A stretch of DNA of 64,000 nt from Rhodobacteraceae bacterium NBU2976 (GCA_023630215.1 JALPRQ010000001.1:620001-684000), one strand, 5' to 3'. Shown: positions 1 to 8,918, counted from the first letter of the stretch. Numbers and translations are program-made. Notes: a model not told the origin generated them from the sequence alone.

Positions 1-334
1 TGCGCGCATCTGCTTCTGGAAGCAGTTCACGCGTACCACCACCTTCGACCAATTCGATCAAAGAATTGGTGAACAACGTGTGGTCCGAATCCAACGAAGC
101 AAGATGAGCTTCGGTATCCACCCCCAACTCTACAAAACAGATGGATTTTGCCATGCGCTGTGACAGCATTCGCTGCCGACCGGCGATATCAATTCGATAG
201 GCCGCAGCGTTATTGAATGCGATCTCTTCGGTTTCTGCAACGTCTTGCGCGACAACAAAAGTTCCCATTAAAGGTGTAAACGCCAGCGAAGCTGCCAACG
301 TCATCGCTAATTTCGAATGCGAAATTCCGCTCAC
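1..334 (-). CDS. Exported PilJ/NIT-like sensor-domain protein, C-terminus beyond window edge
   Basis: Only the first 111 codons are in the window, so this is the N-terminal part. The start chosen is a GTG at 334 preceded by a strong GGGAGG seven to eight bases upstream; the first in-frame ATG lies ten codons further in and has no such site. Residues 8-30 are hydrophobic and end in a signal-peptidase-like site, so the protein is probably exported. Around residues 48-60 the string AGRQRMLSQRMAK is visible, the signature of the periplasmic type IV pili methyl-accepting (PilJ, PF13675) sensor domain. In alphaproteobacteria such domains often occur in nitrate/nitrite-linked or chemotaxis proteins, but the window does not show what follows. 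Ligand and partners are unknown. Confidence 0.75.
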   Translation of the reverse strand, partial: MSGISHSKLAMTLAASLAFTPLMGTFVVAQDVAETEEIAFNNAAAYRIDIAGRQRMLSQRMAKSICFVELGVDTEAHLASLDSDHTLFTNSLIELVEGGGTRELLPEADAR

Positions 335-721
335 CTTTGCTCCTCCCAAAAAGCTTAAAATTCATCAATTAAGAAAAGCTCACCAATTAATCGTGGTCAA
401 ATCAAGGCGGATGCTAGGCAGGAATCGTGCTAATCCTTTGAAATGGCGTGGGGTTTTTTGATGCCAGAACGCAATCAGTTGGTGTTTGAGACGCACATTG
501 AACCCAAAAATCCTAATTATATCAATAAATTAACAAGATACCGACAAGATAATATCGTGCCCGTCGCCGCGGGCAATATGTGATGATTTCCGGTCGATCA
601 CCGAGGTAAAATTTTTATTAACTGGTTAAGGTTGAGAGGCCTGACTTGCACAAATCAAACAGTATTTTTCCGAATCATTTCGACATCTAAAATGACGGCT
701 AGATTAACTACGTCGTGCAAG
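335..721. other. Intergenic region upstream of the PilJ-like gene
   Basis: About 390 bases with no convincing gene. A short 82-codon frame on the plus strand (213-461) overlaps the PilJ-like gene and has no recognisable product. The region should hold the promoter of the PilJ-like gene and the end of the uxu transcript. A hairpin (TGCCCG at 558-563, CGGGCA at 570-575) may act as a weak terminator for the uxu operon, although no T-run follows it. Confidence 0.5.
372..400 (-). promoter_or_regulatory. Candidate sigma-70 promoter for the PilJ-like gene
   Basis: On the minus strand TTGACC (395-400) and TTTTCT (372-377) are separated by 17 bases and lie about 40 bases upstream of the GTG start. 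The -35 is good and the -10 poor, so this is a guess. Confidence 0.3.
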
Positions 722-1897
722 TTACTGAGACAAAGCGGCAATTACACCGCGTAGCTCCGCCAACCCTACCAACCGTCCGATCAGCGGATATCCGGGATGT
801 GTTCCGCGGCCCAAGTCAGACAGAATCTCATGACCATGGTCCGGGCGGAACGGGATCACCACATCCTCCCGCCCATTTCGCGTGCGGCGGGTCTCTTCGT
901 CCAGCAACGCGCGGATCAGATCGACCATGTCAGTGTCCCCATTCAGATGCGCGTCCTCTTCGAATGACCCGTCCGGGTCTTTGCGCACATTACGCAGATG
1001 GGCGAAATGGATCCGATCCGCAAATTCGCGGGCAATTGCAGGCACATCATTTGCCGGATTTGCACCAAGTGACCCGCTGCATAATGTCAGCCCGTTCACC
1101 CTTGTGTCCTGCTGCGCATATAACCACGCAATATCGTCGCGGTCCGACATGATCCGGGGCAGGCCCAGAATGTCGCGTGGTGGATCGTCAGGATGCACGC
1201 ACATCTTGATGCCCAGCTCTTCCGCCGTCGGAATGACCTCTGCCAGCCAGCGCGCATAATTTGCCCGCAGACCGTCGCGGTCGATCCCGTCATATGTCAC
1301 CAGCGCCGCCCGTAGCCCTTCGACATCGTACCGGTCATAGGCGCCTGGCAACCCCGCCATGATCGCCGCGAGCAAGGTCTCGCGGTCAGCGTCGGTTGAT
1401 TGCTGGAACCAGATCGCGGCCTTTTGTACCACCTCGGGCAGATAATCTTCTTCAGCGCCGTCACGCTTCAGCATATGAATTTCAAAAGCCGCCATCAGCG
1501 TTGCCTCGAACCGTAGCGAGGTCCCGCCACCCTTCAGCGGTTGATCCAGCCGCGTCCGTGTCCAGTCCACGACCGGCATGAAATTATAGCAGATCGTCGT
1601 GATCCCGCAGGCCGCAAGATTCGCCATCGACTGCCGGTAATTCGCGAACAGTTTTGACAGATCGCCGGTCCCGCGTTTGATATCCTCGTGGATTGGCAGG
1701 CTTTCGGCGACATTCCAGTGAAGCCCCAAATCCGGTTTCGCAATCAGCGCTTTGCGCGCCTCAATCGCCTCTACCGACCAGACCTCTCCATAGGGGATTT
1801 CATGCAGTGAGGTTACAATCCCCGTCGCCCGGGTCTGTGCGATCTCGGGTAGCGAGATTTTGTCGAGCGGTCCATACCAGCGCCAGGACTCAAGCAT
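722..1897 (-). CDS. uxuA: Mannonate dehydratase UxuA
   Basis: Converts D-mannonate to 2-keto-3-deoxy-D-gluconate (EC 4.2.1.8), the step after UxuB in hexuronate breakdown. The protein (391 aa from the start chosen) aligns over its length with E. coli UxuA as I remember it: it opens with WRWYGP, followed by ALHHIP-like, VHPDDPPR (metal site region), HLNGDTDM and RPDHGH near the end. The frame is open 11 codons further upstream, but the ATG at 1897 is preferred because GGAGG lies nine bases before it and the family begins with this WRWYGP block. It overlaps the end of uxuB by eight bases, so the two are probably translationally coupled. Cytosolic. Confident call. Confidence 0.95.
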   Translation of the reverse strand: MLESWRWYGPLDKISLPEIAQTRATGIVTSLHEIPYGEVWSVEAIEARKALIAKPDLGLHWNVAESLPIHEDIKRGTGDLSKLFANYRQSMANLAACGITTICYNFMPVVDWTRTRLDQPLKGGGTSLRFEATLMAAFEIHMLKRDGAEEDYLPEVVQKAAIWFQQSTDADRETLLAAIMAGLPGAYDRYDVEGLRAALVTYDGIDRDGLRANYARWLAEVIPTAEELGIKMCVHPDDPPRDILGLPRIMSDRDDIAWLYAQQDTRVNGLTLCSGSLGANPANDVPAIAREFADRIHFAHLRNVRKDPDGSFEEDAHLNGDTDMVDLIRALLDEETRRTRNGREDVVIPFRPDHGHEILSDLGRGTHPGYPLIGRLVGLAELRGVIAALSQ

Positions 1898-3320
1898 GTT
1901 GGAATGCCTCCACAGAGGCGCGTGCGCCATTGGATTTTAGCTGCTCATATGCACTGGAAAGGGCAGCGCGGAAGGCTGCATTCGCGGCGAGTTCCGTCGG
2001 GAATACCTCGCGAACCGCCAGAAAATCCTCAACCGTTTTCAAGGTCGCCAGCCGGTCCGCCAGCGGGTCCTTAACGTCAATCGGTTGGCCCTTTTCATCA
2101 ACCCCGCCGACATAACGCATCCACCCGGCGACCGCCAAAATCAGCCCCGGACACTCTCGCCCGGCCGCCAGATTGTCCGCAATCGTCCCTAGCAACCGTT
2201 GCGGAAGTTTTTGCGACCCATCCATAGCAATCTGCCATGTCCTGTGCCGGATTGACGGGTTCTGATAGCGCGCCAGAAGCTCATCCGCATAGGCGTCTAG
2301 ATCAACGCCTTGCGGCGGAACAAGCGTTGGGATGATCTCTGTGCGCCACAGGTATTGACAGAAATCTGCAAAGACCGCATCCGCCACCGTGTCACTGATT
2401 GTCTCGTACCCTGACAAATAGCCAAGATATGCCAGCGTCGAGTGGGTCCCGTTCAGGCAGCGCAGTTTCATATCTTCAAATGGCGTAACTTCATCCACCA
2501 ACTGTGCACCAACAGCCCCAAAATTCGGCCGTTCGTTACAAAAATTATCTTCGATCACCCACTGGCGGAAGGGTTCGTGCATCACGGGCGCGTTGTCGCG
2601 AACACCTGATATCTCCGCCACCGTTTCTATATCTTCGGGCTTTGTCGCCGGCACAATCCGGTCAACCATGGTGCACGGGAAGGCAACTTCGGCAGCAATC
2701 CAGTCCGCCAACCCGGTATCGATCAACCCTGCCAGCTCCAGCGCCACACCCCGCACGACTTTCCCGTTGTCCGGCAGGTTGTCGCAGCACAGGACCGTAA
2801 AGGGCCGCACCCCAGTCGCCATGCGCCGCGCCAGCCCGGCCACCAGATAGCCCACCGCCGATTTCGGCGCGTCCGGATTGTTTATGTCATGCACAATATC
2901 CGGATGGGTCCGGTTCAACTTTCCGGTGGAGGGTTCGTGGCAATAGCCTTTCTCCGTCACCGTCAGCGTCACGATTTTCACGCCGGGATCAGCCATAGCG
3001 GCCAGCACGGCCTCGGGATCCTCTGGCGCGACCAGCACATTCTCGATCACTTCGATCTTTTGTGCGGTCGTCCCGTCGGGTCCCAGTTCCAGCGCCGTAT
3101 AGACGCAATCCTGCGGCGCCAGCAAATCCCGCTGATTTGGACGCATCAGGCTGACGCCCGTGATCCCCCAATCCCCGCCATCCGCTGCCATCGCTTCGGC
3201 TACATAAATCGCGCCATGTGCGCGGAAAAAAGCGCCAAGGCCAAGATGTACGATACCGACACCGGGACGCGTGCGCCCTTGGGTTCGACCGATCAGGGGA
3301 TTGTTTTCAGCGGCGCTCAT
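1890..3320 (-). CDS. uxuB: Fructuronate reductase UxuB (mannitol dehydrogenase family)
   Basis: NAD-dependent oxidoreductase of the polyol/mannitol dehydrogenase family, 476 aa. The N-terminal Rossmann part carries GIVHLGLGAFFRAH, the middle CDNLPDNG and VDRIVPAT, and the C-terminal half KLRCLNGTHS, all typical of UxuB/MtlD/UxaB. The family alone does not tell fructuronate reductase from mannitol or tagaturonate enzymes; the overlap with uxuA and the neighbouring kdgK make UxuB (D-fructuronate to D-mannonate, EC 1.1.1.57) by far the likeliest. It is the first gene of the leftward uxuBA transcript and is divergent from kdgK across 79 bases that contain a palindromic operator candidate. Confidence 0.92.
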   Translation of the reverse strand: MSAAENNPLIGRTQGRTRPGVGIVHLGLGAFFRAHGAIYVAEAMAADGGDWGITGVSLMRPNQRDLLAPQDCVYTALELGPDGTTAQKIEVIENVLVAPEDPEAVLAAMADPGVKIVTLTVTEKGYCHEPSTGKLNRTHPDIVHDINNPDAPKSAVGYLVAGLARRMATGVRPFTVLCCDNLPDNGKVVRGVALELAGLIDTGLADWIAAEVAFPCTMVDRIVPATKPEDIETVAEISGVRDNAPVMHEPFRQWVIEDNFCNERPNFGAVGAQLVDEVTPFEDMKLRCLNGTHSTLAYLGYLSGYETISDTVADAVFADFCQYLWRTEIIPTLVPPQGVDLDAYADELLARYQNPSIRHRTWQIAMDGSQKLPQRLLGTIADNLAAGRECPGLILAVAGWMRYVGGVDEKGQPIDVKDPLADRLATLKTVEDFLAVREVFPTELAANAAFRAALSSAYEQLKSNGARASVEAFQHA

Positions 3321-3359
3321 CTCTATGCATTTCTCCAGATGTTTCCGTCAGGACGGATC

Positions 3360-3376
3360 ACTACTATACTAGTATG
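3360..3376. promoter_or_regulatory. Palindromic operator candidate between uxuB and kdgK
   Basis: The perfect palindrome ATACTAGTAT (3366-3375) sits in the middle of the 79-base divergent gap. The 16-mer ending there (3360-3375) matches 14 of 16 bases of a site in the other divergent gap of the locus (5954-5969, between the GntR gene and dctP). Position and repetition suggest the binding site of the GntR/FCD regulator encoded at 5243-5938. Confidence 0.65.
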
Positions 3377-3399
3377 CAACCTTTCGCCAAGGAGCAAAT

Positions 3400-4296
3400 A
3401 TGAATTTCCGCGACCCCTCACTTTTGTGCATTGGCGAGTGCATGGTGGAGATGGCCCCCTTGGGCGATTCCACCTATCGGATGGGCTTTGCCGGCGATAC
3501 GTTTAACACGGCATGGTACGCGCGCAAACTGATGCCTGCGGATTGGTCAGTTGATTACTTCACTGCCGTCGGGGATGACGCAGCATCGGCCGAGATGCTG
3601 GATTTCATTGCCGCATCAGGGGTGGGCAGCGGGGCAATTACCCGGCTGTCCGGCAAGACTGCGGGCCTCTACATGATCCAGCTAAAGAATGGCGAGCGGT
3701 CCTTTTCCTATTGGCGCGAGACTTCCGCCGCGCGGCAATTGGCAACGGACGCGACCAAATTGGCCGAGGTGATGGCTGATGCCGGAATTATCTATTTCTC
3801 GGGCATCACGCTAGCGATCCTGACGCCAGACCACCGTCAGAACCTGTTCAGTGCGGTGACGACAGCTCGCGCGAATGGCGCTATTATCGCTTTTGACCCC
3901 AACCTGCGTCCGCGCTTATGGACGGATACCGCCACAATGTGCGCAGCGATATCCGAGGCCGCTTCCCTCGCCGACATTGTCCTGCCATCCTTTGAAGACG
4001 AAGCGGAGTACTTCGGCGACACAACCCCCGCCGACACCGCCGCCCGCTACACCGCGCCACTGGTTGTGGTGAAAAACGGCGAGGGCGAGATGCTGATCCG
4101 CGACGGCGGCATCTCCGAAAGTTTCGCTCCAACCCCGATCACTGATATCGTAGATTCAACGGCAGCCGGCGATAGCTTCAACGCCGGGTTATTCGCCGTA
4201 CTGGCATCAGGCGGCAGCGTGATGGAGGGGGTGCAAAAAGGCGCTGAAACCTCGGCCAAAGTCATCATGCAAAGGGGTGCGTTGGTGGCGTTGTAG
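3400..4296 (+). CDS. kdgK: 2-keto-3-deoxygluconate kinase KdgK
   Basis: PfkB/ribokinase-family sugar kinase, 298 aa, with the N-terminal GECMVEM block, the glycine-rich MGFAGDTFNTA substrate region (about residues 28-38) and the C-terminal catalytic motif DSTAAGDSFNAG whose Asp is the general base. It phosphorylates KDG to KDPG, feeding the Entner-Doudoroff aldolase. The fit to KdgK rests on the substrate-region motif and on its place next to uxuA and uxuB. Start is ATG with AAGGAG seven bases upstream. Divergent from uxuB and probably under the same GntR regulator. The aldolase kdgA and the isomerase uxaC are not in the window. Confidence 0.92.
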   Translation: MNFRDPSLLCIGECMVEMAPLGDSTYRMGFAGDTFNTAWYARKLMPADWSVDYFTAVGDDAASAEMLDFIAASGVGSGAITRLSGKTAGLYMIQLKNGERSFSYWRETSAARQLATDATKLAEVMADAGIIYFSGITLAILTPDHRQNLFSAVTTARANGAIIAFDPNLRPRLWTDTATMCAAISEAASLADIVLPSFEDEAEYFGDTTPADTAARYTAPLVVVKNGEGEMLIRDGGISESFAPTPITDIVDSTAAGDSFNAGLFAVLASGGSVMEGVQKGAETSAKVIMQRGALVAL

Positions 4297-4353
4297 GGTG
4301 TGTGCTTTGCGCACACCACTAGGACAATGATCGGTGAAGATCACTCATCCTAC
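4297..4353 (+). repeat. Hairpin after kdgK and REP-like repeat
   Basis: Directly after the kdgK stop, GGTGTGTGC (4297-4305) pairs with GCGCACACC (4309-4317) with one wobble: a possible terminator without a T-run. It is followed by a 26-base imperfect palindrome (4328-4353) that is nearly identical to the one at 14151-14175 upstream of clpB, so it is likely a dispersed intergenic repeat. Confidence 0.55.
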
Positions 4354-4400
4354 AAACTGCATGGCGGTTGGTGGAAATCGAGCGGGACCGCAAACCCAAT

Positions 4401-5171
4401 CTAGAAGCCCTTAGATATAACTTCGTTTGGATCGACCTTCGACATTGGAATGGCGCATTCCATTACGATATTGAGGGCTAATTTAGGATCAACAACACCT
4501 TTGGCCTGTTGCATGAGTTCTTGAATCGAAAACCCAAACGCTGCGTGAAACTCGTCAACTGGAAGCTCATAGCGTTCCAAAATTGGTAAAAACTTCGGAA
4601 ATAGATATTTGACATAATTAATAGGAAGATCGCCGACGCTATGTTCGGAGGGAAGATTTGGGATTCCAAATTCCGGTTTGCCAAACAATTCGATTTGCTT
4701 CTTTAACACCTCTAAATAAGGCTCGAAATTGGTAATGTCTTTGGCGCCTAAATGCTGGGCCACACCTGCGGTCAAACTGAATATGGATGTCTGATACTGA
4801 AACACTCTTCTATTGATGTAATCGCCCATATACAGTTTCCGACCATCTTTCATTTCAGCAATCGCAACATCGGGCATTTGGATTGGCAAAGATTTGTCTT
4901 CGATTTTTTTGACCATTGCATAGACGGTAGAAAAACCCGCTAGTGATCCCAGAATCCCCAGTGCCGTTTCTATTCGTATTCCTTTTTCATCTTTTATCCA
5001 TTCAACCAAATTCGTTGAAATGTCTTTGCCTGTAATCTGAGCTCGTAGCAGAGGATTGGTCTTTGACTGCTCGTTTATAGTTTTTCGTAATGCAACTACA
5101 GAAGGAGGAAGGTTATCTTCGGTTGAATTGGATTGTTTGACATCTTTCTTTTTCTTCTTTCGAAAAAACAT
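4401..5171 (-). CDS. AT-rich hypothetical protein, 256 aa
   Basis: I do not recognise this protein. It begins with a basic, lysine-rich stretch after MFF, has no clear signal peptide, and carries one moderately hydrophobic segment around residues 70-90 (ALGILGSLAGFSTVYAM) that could be a buried helix or a weak membrane segment. The rest looks like a soluble alpha/beta protein. GGA lies upstream of the ATG. Base composition is visibly more AT-rich than the flanking hexuronate genes and it lies between kdgK and the regulator without any obvious metabolic link, which suggests insertion by horizontal transfer. It is transcribed against kdgK and in the same direction as the GntR gene upstream of it. 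Confidence 0.7.
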   Translation of the reverse strand: MFFRKKKKKDVKQSNSTEDNLPPSVVALRKTINEQSKTNPLLRAQITGKDISTNLVEWIKDEKGIRIETALGILGSLAGFSTVYAMVKKIEDKSLPIQMPDVAIAEMKDGRKLYMGDYINRRVFQYQTSIFSLTAGVAQHLGAKDITNFEPYLEVLKKQIELFGKPEFGIPNLPSEHSVGDLPINYVKYLFPKFLPILERYELPVDEFHAAFGFSIQELMQQAKGVVDPKLALNIVMECAIPMSKVDPNEVISKGF

Positions 5172-5242
5172 AGCAAAATTCCTTTGAAATAATCATGGAC
5201 TCTATCTGCAGTTTTCAAAGGAGTTCAACGTCAAAGAGCAAC

Positions 5243-5938
5243 TCAATCCACAAAAATATCCGAATGTTCCTCGGCAATTTTCGGTAGGGATTTCAGAATT
5301 TCCGACAGGTGCTGGCGCATCACCGCCTCGGCCTGATCGCCTTGTTTTGCTCTGACGGCGTCGAAAATCGCATTGTGCTGTGTAATTAATGTTTCAATCG
5401 GGGTGGCCATCGGCATAGAAAGATACCGCACGCGATCCATCTGTGCCTTCAGCTTTTCGACCACCTGCCAAGCATGTTCGCAATCGACGGATCGGGCCAG
5501 TTCCCGGTGAAAAACCTCATCCTGAACCAGAAACGCCACCGTGTCGCCACGGTCCATCGCGCGGCGCTGGGCGATCAGGCTGTCCTCGATCATATCCAGC
5601 GAGTCCAGATGTATCCCCTCGGCCGCTTTGCGGACAATCGCAACCTCGATCGCTTCGCGGATAAAGCGGGCGTTTTCAACTTCACGTCGCGAAATCATGA
5701 CAACGAAGGTGCCTCGCTGTGGGCGGATCTCGACCAAGCCTTCGTCCGCCAGTTTGATAAATGCTTCACGCACGGGTTGGCGCGAGATTCCAAACTGATC
5801 GGCGATCTCTTTTTCTGACAACAGATTGCCCGGACGCAACTGCAACTGCACGATCGCCTGCTTCAGCGTATCATGGACTCGTTGTCCCATTGTGCGTGGC
5901 GCGTCGCCAAGGTGGATCAGGTCGAATTCAGGTTTCAT
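5243..5938 (-). CDS. GntR-family regulator, FadR/FCD type, of hexuronate genes
   Basis: 231 aa. Residues about 17-80 form a GntR winged helix-turn-helix (LLSEKEIADQFGISRQPVREAF, then RPQRGTFV). Residues about 95-220 form an FCD ligand domain; the expected metal/ligand residues are visible as Asp/His in DEVFH, His in TQHNA and His in RQHLSEI. Start ATG with GGAG seven bases upstream. It is divergent from the TRAP dctP gene, and the two gaps of the locus carry matching palindromes, so it probably represses uxuBA, kdgK and dctPQM and is released by a hexuronate or pathway intermediate, as known for UxuR/ExuR-type FCD proteins. The ligand is inferred only from context. Confidence 0.9.
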   Translation of the reverse strand: MKPEFDLIHLGDAPRTMGQRVHDTLKQAIVQLQLRPGNLLSEKEIADQFGISRQPVREAFIKLADEGLVEIRPQRGTFVVMISRREVENARFIREAIEVAIVRKAAEGIHLDSLDMIEDSLIAQRRAMDRGDTVAFLVQDEVFHRELARSVDCEHAWQVVEKLKAQMDRVRYLSMPMATPIETLITQHNAIFDAVRAKQGDQAEAVMRQHLSEILKSLPKIAEEHSDIFVD

Positions 5939-5953
5939 GTTGACTCCTTCAAT

Positions 5954-5969
5954 ACTACCATACTAGTCT
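5954..5969. promoter_or_regulatory. Second copy of the GntR operator candidate
   Basis: Sixteen bases matching 14 of 16 positions of the site at 3360-3375; the core ATACTAGT is intact and the right half is degenerate. It lies between the divergent gntR and dctP genes, where one regulator could control both its own gene and the transporter. Confidence 0.6.
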
Positions 5970-6014
5970 AATGTCCACAGATTTCGCCCCATTGGGGCAA
6001 GGGAGGAGAGAAGA

Positions 6015-6992
6015 ATGAAACATACTTTTATCGCTACTTTGGTCGGGACTGCGCTTGCGTCTGTTACCGCGCTTGGTGCCTGGGCACAAGAATACACCCT
6101 CAGCGTAAATACCGCGCTGGCAACGACAGACCCGCTCTATAAAGGGCTCGAGGCGTTCCGCGACAATGTCGCAGACGCAACGGGAGGGCGGGTCGCAGTT
6201 GTTCTGTTTCCCAATTCACAGCTGGGTCCGGATGAGGATGTGCTGGAACAGGCCCGGGCTGGTGCACCGGTTGCCGTTATCGTTGACGGTGGTCGTCTTG
6301 CTGCGTTTCAGAACGAATTCGGTGTCCTTGGTGCGCCGTTCCTCGCATCCGGTTATGACGGTATCCGCAAGGTGGTGACGTCCGACATGTTCGAAGGCTG
6401 GGTGGATGATCTGGCCGCCAATGGTGGCCTTCAGGTTCTGTCCTTCAACTGGTGGCAGGGTGAGCGTCACCTGCTGACGAACAAAGAAATCACAGGTCCG
6501 GCTGATCTGGAAGGTATCCGTATGCGCACACCTGGCGCACCTGTTTGGATGGGAACCATTGGCGCGATGGGGGCAACCCCAACGCCACTTCCATGGGCCG
6601 AGGTTTATTCCGCACTTCAACAGAATGTAATCGACGGTGCAGAGGCGCAGATGCCTGCCATCACAGGTGCGAAACTGAACGAAGTGATCACCCATGTAAC
6701 CAAAACCGGCCACATCAATCTGATTACGGGTATGGTGACATCGGCTGGCTGGTTTGACTCGCTGCCGGCTGATTTGCAGACTGTCCTGCTTGATGAAGCC
6801 CTTAAAGCTGGAGACATCGCGTCATATGGCACGCAGGACTCGCTGGCATCAATCGAAGCTGAACTGGTTGCTGCGGGTATCGTTGTGAATGAAATCGACA
6901 CGACTCCGTTCCGCGAAGCTACGGCTGTGGTCTATGACGACCTTGGCTATGGCGAACTTCGTGATACGTTGCGGGCGATTGCCGCCGAATAA
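6015..6992 (+). CDS. dctP: TRAP transporter solute-binding protein DctP
   Basis: 325 aa with a Sec signal peptide (residues 1-24, cleavage after AWA). The DctP-family fold is recognised by GPADLEGIRMRTPG, whose arginine normally binds the substrate carboxylate, and by LPWAEVYSALQQNVIDGAE. It captures an organic acid in the periplasm and hands it to DctQM. Because it is next to uxuAB/kdgK and the shared operator, a hexuronate (glucuronate, galacturonate or fructuronate) is the likely substrate. A strong GGGAGGAG lies before the ATG. First gene of a rightward dctPQM operon. Confidence 0.93.
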   Translation: MKHTFIATLVGTALASVTALGAWAQEYTLSVNTALATTDPLYKGLEAFRDNVADATGGRVAVVLFPNSQLGPDEDVLEQARAGAPVAVIVDGGRLAAFQNEFGVLGAPFLASGYDGIRKVVTSDMFEGWVDDLAANGGLQVLSFNWWQGERHLLTNKEITGPADLEGIRMRTPGAPVWMGTIGAMGATPTPLPWAEVYSALQQNVIDGAEAQMPAITGAKLNEVITHVTKTGHINLITGMVTSAGWFDSLPADLQTVLLDEALKAGDIASYGTQDSLASIEAELVAAGIVVNEIDTTPFREATAVVYDDLGYGELRDTLRAIAAE

Positions 6993-7069
6993 CTGGGTGT
7001 TCTCCCGGACACTTGCAGGCGCGGACCCGTTCGCGCCTGTTTGTATGTAAGGGGCAGTGGAGCAAGCTG

Positions 7070-7585
7070 ATGGTCAAATGGATAGCCAAAATCGAATTCG
7101 CCGTTGGGGCGATCATCCTTTCGCTGATTACAGTGCTGGTCTTTGCCGCCGCCATCGCCCGGTTTTTTGGCAATCCGATCATATGGTCGGTGGATTTGGC
7201 ACAACTGCTGTTCATCTGGCTTTGTTTTATCGGTGCGACCCGCGCCATGCGTGAACGTGGGCATTTAGGGGTCGATTTTCTGGTAAGGCTCTTCTCGCAT
7301 CGCTGGCGTTTGATTATCGAATCGGTGCTGGCCGTTATCTTCATTGCCGTAATGTTTTATCTTGGGAAAGAAGGGTACAAGCTTGCCGTTCTTAACAAGG
7401 AACGTGTGTTCGGCGATAGCGGGATTTCCTATTACTTCGTCACCGTTGCCGTGCCTGCCGGCTTCATCCTGCTGACGGCGCAAATTCTTGCAAATACGAT
7501 TGATGCGTGGCGAAACGTGGCCAAAGGCGAAGTGCTGATCTTTGCCAAAAAGGGCGACATCCTTGATCAAGTGACGGAGCTTTAA
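7070..7585 (+). CDS. dctQ: TRAP transporter small permease DctQ
   Basis: 171 aa with four predicted membrane helices (about residues 12-35, 45-65, 85-105 and 125-150), the usual DctQ layout. The frame is open 19 codons further upstream, but the ATG at 7070 has GGAG seven bases before it and gives the normal short N-terminus running into the first helix. It follows dctP by 77 bases and ends one base before dctM, so the three are one operon. DctQ is the scaffold subunit bound to the DctM transport subunit in the inner membrane. Confidence 0.9.
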   Translation: MVKWIAKIEFAVGAIILSLITVLVFAAAIARFFGNPIIWSVDLAQLLFIWLCFIGATRAMRERGHLGVDFLVRLFSHRWRLIIESVLAVIFIAVMFYLGKEGYKLAVLNKERVFGDSGISYYFVTVAVPAGFILLTAQILANTIDAWRNVAKGEVLIFAKKGDILDQVTEL

Positions 7586-7586
7586 G

Positions 7587-8918
7587 GTGTTGGACCTCAT
7601 CCTTTCCGTTGACCCATTGATCCTGATCGGCGTTGCCTTCGCAGCCCTAATGATCTTCGGTGCACCGGTGGCCTTTGCCATCGGCATCGCAGGGTTCATC
7701 TTCTTCGCCACGTCAAAGGTCATGCCGCTCTCCATCGGGGTGCAGAAAATCGCAACGGTCTCGCAAAGCTTCCCACTGCTTGCAGTGCCGTTCTTTGTCC
7801 TTGCGGGGCATTTAATGAACGAAAGCGGAATCACAGAAAGACTGTTCAAGTTCTCCCGCATCGCTGTGGGCTGGATGGCCGGTGGGCTGGCGCATGTGTC
7901 CATCGTCCTGTCGACTTTGATGGGTGGGGTATCCGGCTCCGCAGTGGCAGACGCCGCGATGGAGGCTCGTGTGATCGGCCCGGAAATGATCCGCGATGGA
8001 TATTCGAAAGGGTATTCCGCCGCTGTCATTGCACTTAGCTCGCTGATTACCGCGACCATCCCGCCCAGCATCGGTCTGATCCTTTATGGCTATGTCGGGC
8101 AGGTGTCGATCGGGCAACTCTTCCTCGCCGGGATCATCCCGGGCCTTCTGATGATGACCGTCCTAATGGTCACCGCCTATATCATCGCCAAACGCCGTAA
8201 ATACGTCCCCGCCGACGCGAAACGCCCAACCGCCGCCGAGCTTGGCAAAGCCGCGTGGGAGGCAAAATGGGCGCTCCTGTTCCCTGTCTTCCTGTTCTTC
8301 GCGATCCGCGGCCTGCCGTTCTCCGAAAGCAAGCGCGCGTTGTTTACCCCGTCCGAGGTTGGCTCCTTCGCTGTGGTCTATGCGATCTTGATCGGCACAC
8401 TGGCGCACCGCGTCATGACGTGGGAGGCGATCAAACGCGCCTTTGGCCACGCCCTGTCCGACATTGGCCTGATCATGCTGATCATCCTGATGTCCGGCAT
8501 GATCGGCTTCGCCATCATCTTCCTGCAAGTCCCTCAATCCATCGCGGGCGTCCTGCTAGACGGCTTGTCAAACCCTCAGGCCATCATGGCCGTGATCCTT
8601 GTCAGCCTGTTCGTGGCGGGACTGTTTTTTGAAAGCACGATCCTCGTGCTGCTTCTGACCCCGATCTTCGTGCCTGTGGTGCAATCTGTCGGCGTTGACC
8701 CGGTCCATTTTGGCATATTGATGATGACGATTGTGACGCTGGGGTCGATGACGCCGCCAGTCGGCGTGGCAATGTATGTTGTCTGTTCACTGATGGATAC
8801 GCCGATTGAAAGCTATATCAAGGAGTCGCTTCCGTTCCTGCTGGCCATCCTGCTGCTGGTCATCGCGCTGATCTTCCTGCCCGATGTGGTGCTGTGGTTG
8901 CCGCGGTTGGTTTACTGA
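7587..8918 (+). CDS. dctM: TRAP transporter large permease DctM
   Basis: 443 aa, strongly hydrophobic throughout with about 12 membrane segments; typical DctM features include FFVLAGHLMNESG, GGVSGSAVADAAM and the C-terminal GSMTPPVGVAMYV. This is the sodium-coupled transport channel of the TRAP system. The start is a GTG one base after the dctQ stop; the next codon is TTG and could also be used. Its last seven bases overlap the convergent DUF1993 gene. Confidence 0.93.
   Translation: MLDLILSVDPLILIGVAFAALMIFGAPVAFAIGIAGFIFFATSKVMPLSIGVQKIATVSQSFPLLAVPFFVLAGHLMNESGITERLFKFSRIAVGWMAGGLAHVSIVLSTLMGGVSGSAVADAAMEARVIGPEMIRDGYSKGYSAAVIALSSLITATIPPSIGLILYGYVGQVSIGQLFLAGIIPGLLMMTVLMVTAYIIAKRRKYVPADAKRPTAAELGKAAWEAKWALLFPVFLFFAIRGLPFSESKRALFTPSEVGSFAVVYAILIGTLAHRVMTWEAIKRAFGHALSDIGLIMLIILMSGMIGFAIIFLQVPQSIAGVLLDGLSNPQAIMAVILVSLFVAGLFFESTILVLLLTPIFVPVVQSVGVDPVHFGILMMTIVTLGSMTPPVGVAMYVVCSLMDTPIESYIKESLPFLLAILLLVIALIFLPDVVLWLPRLVY

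Noticed and set aside
213-461. An 82-codon plus-strand frame at the left edge
   Set aside because: Overlaps the PilJ-like gene on the other strand and has no ribosome site or family.
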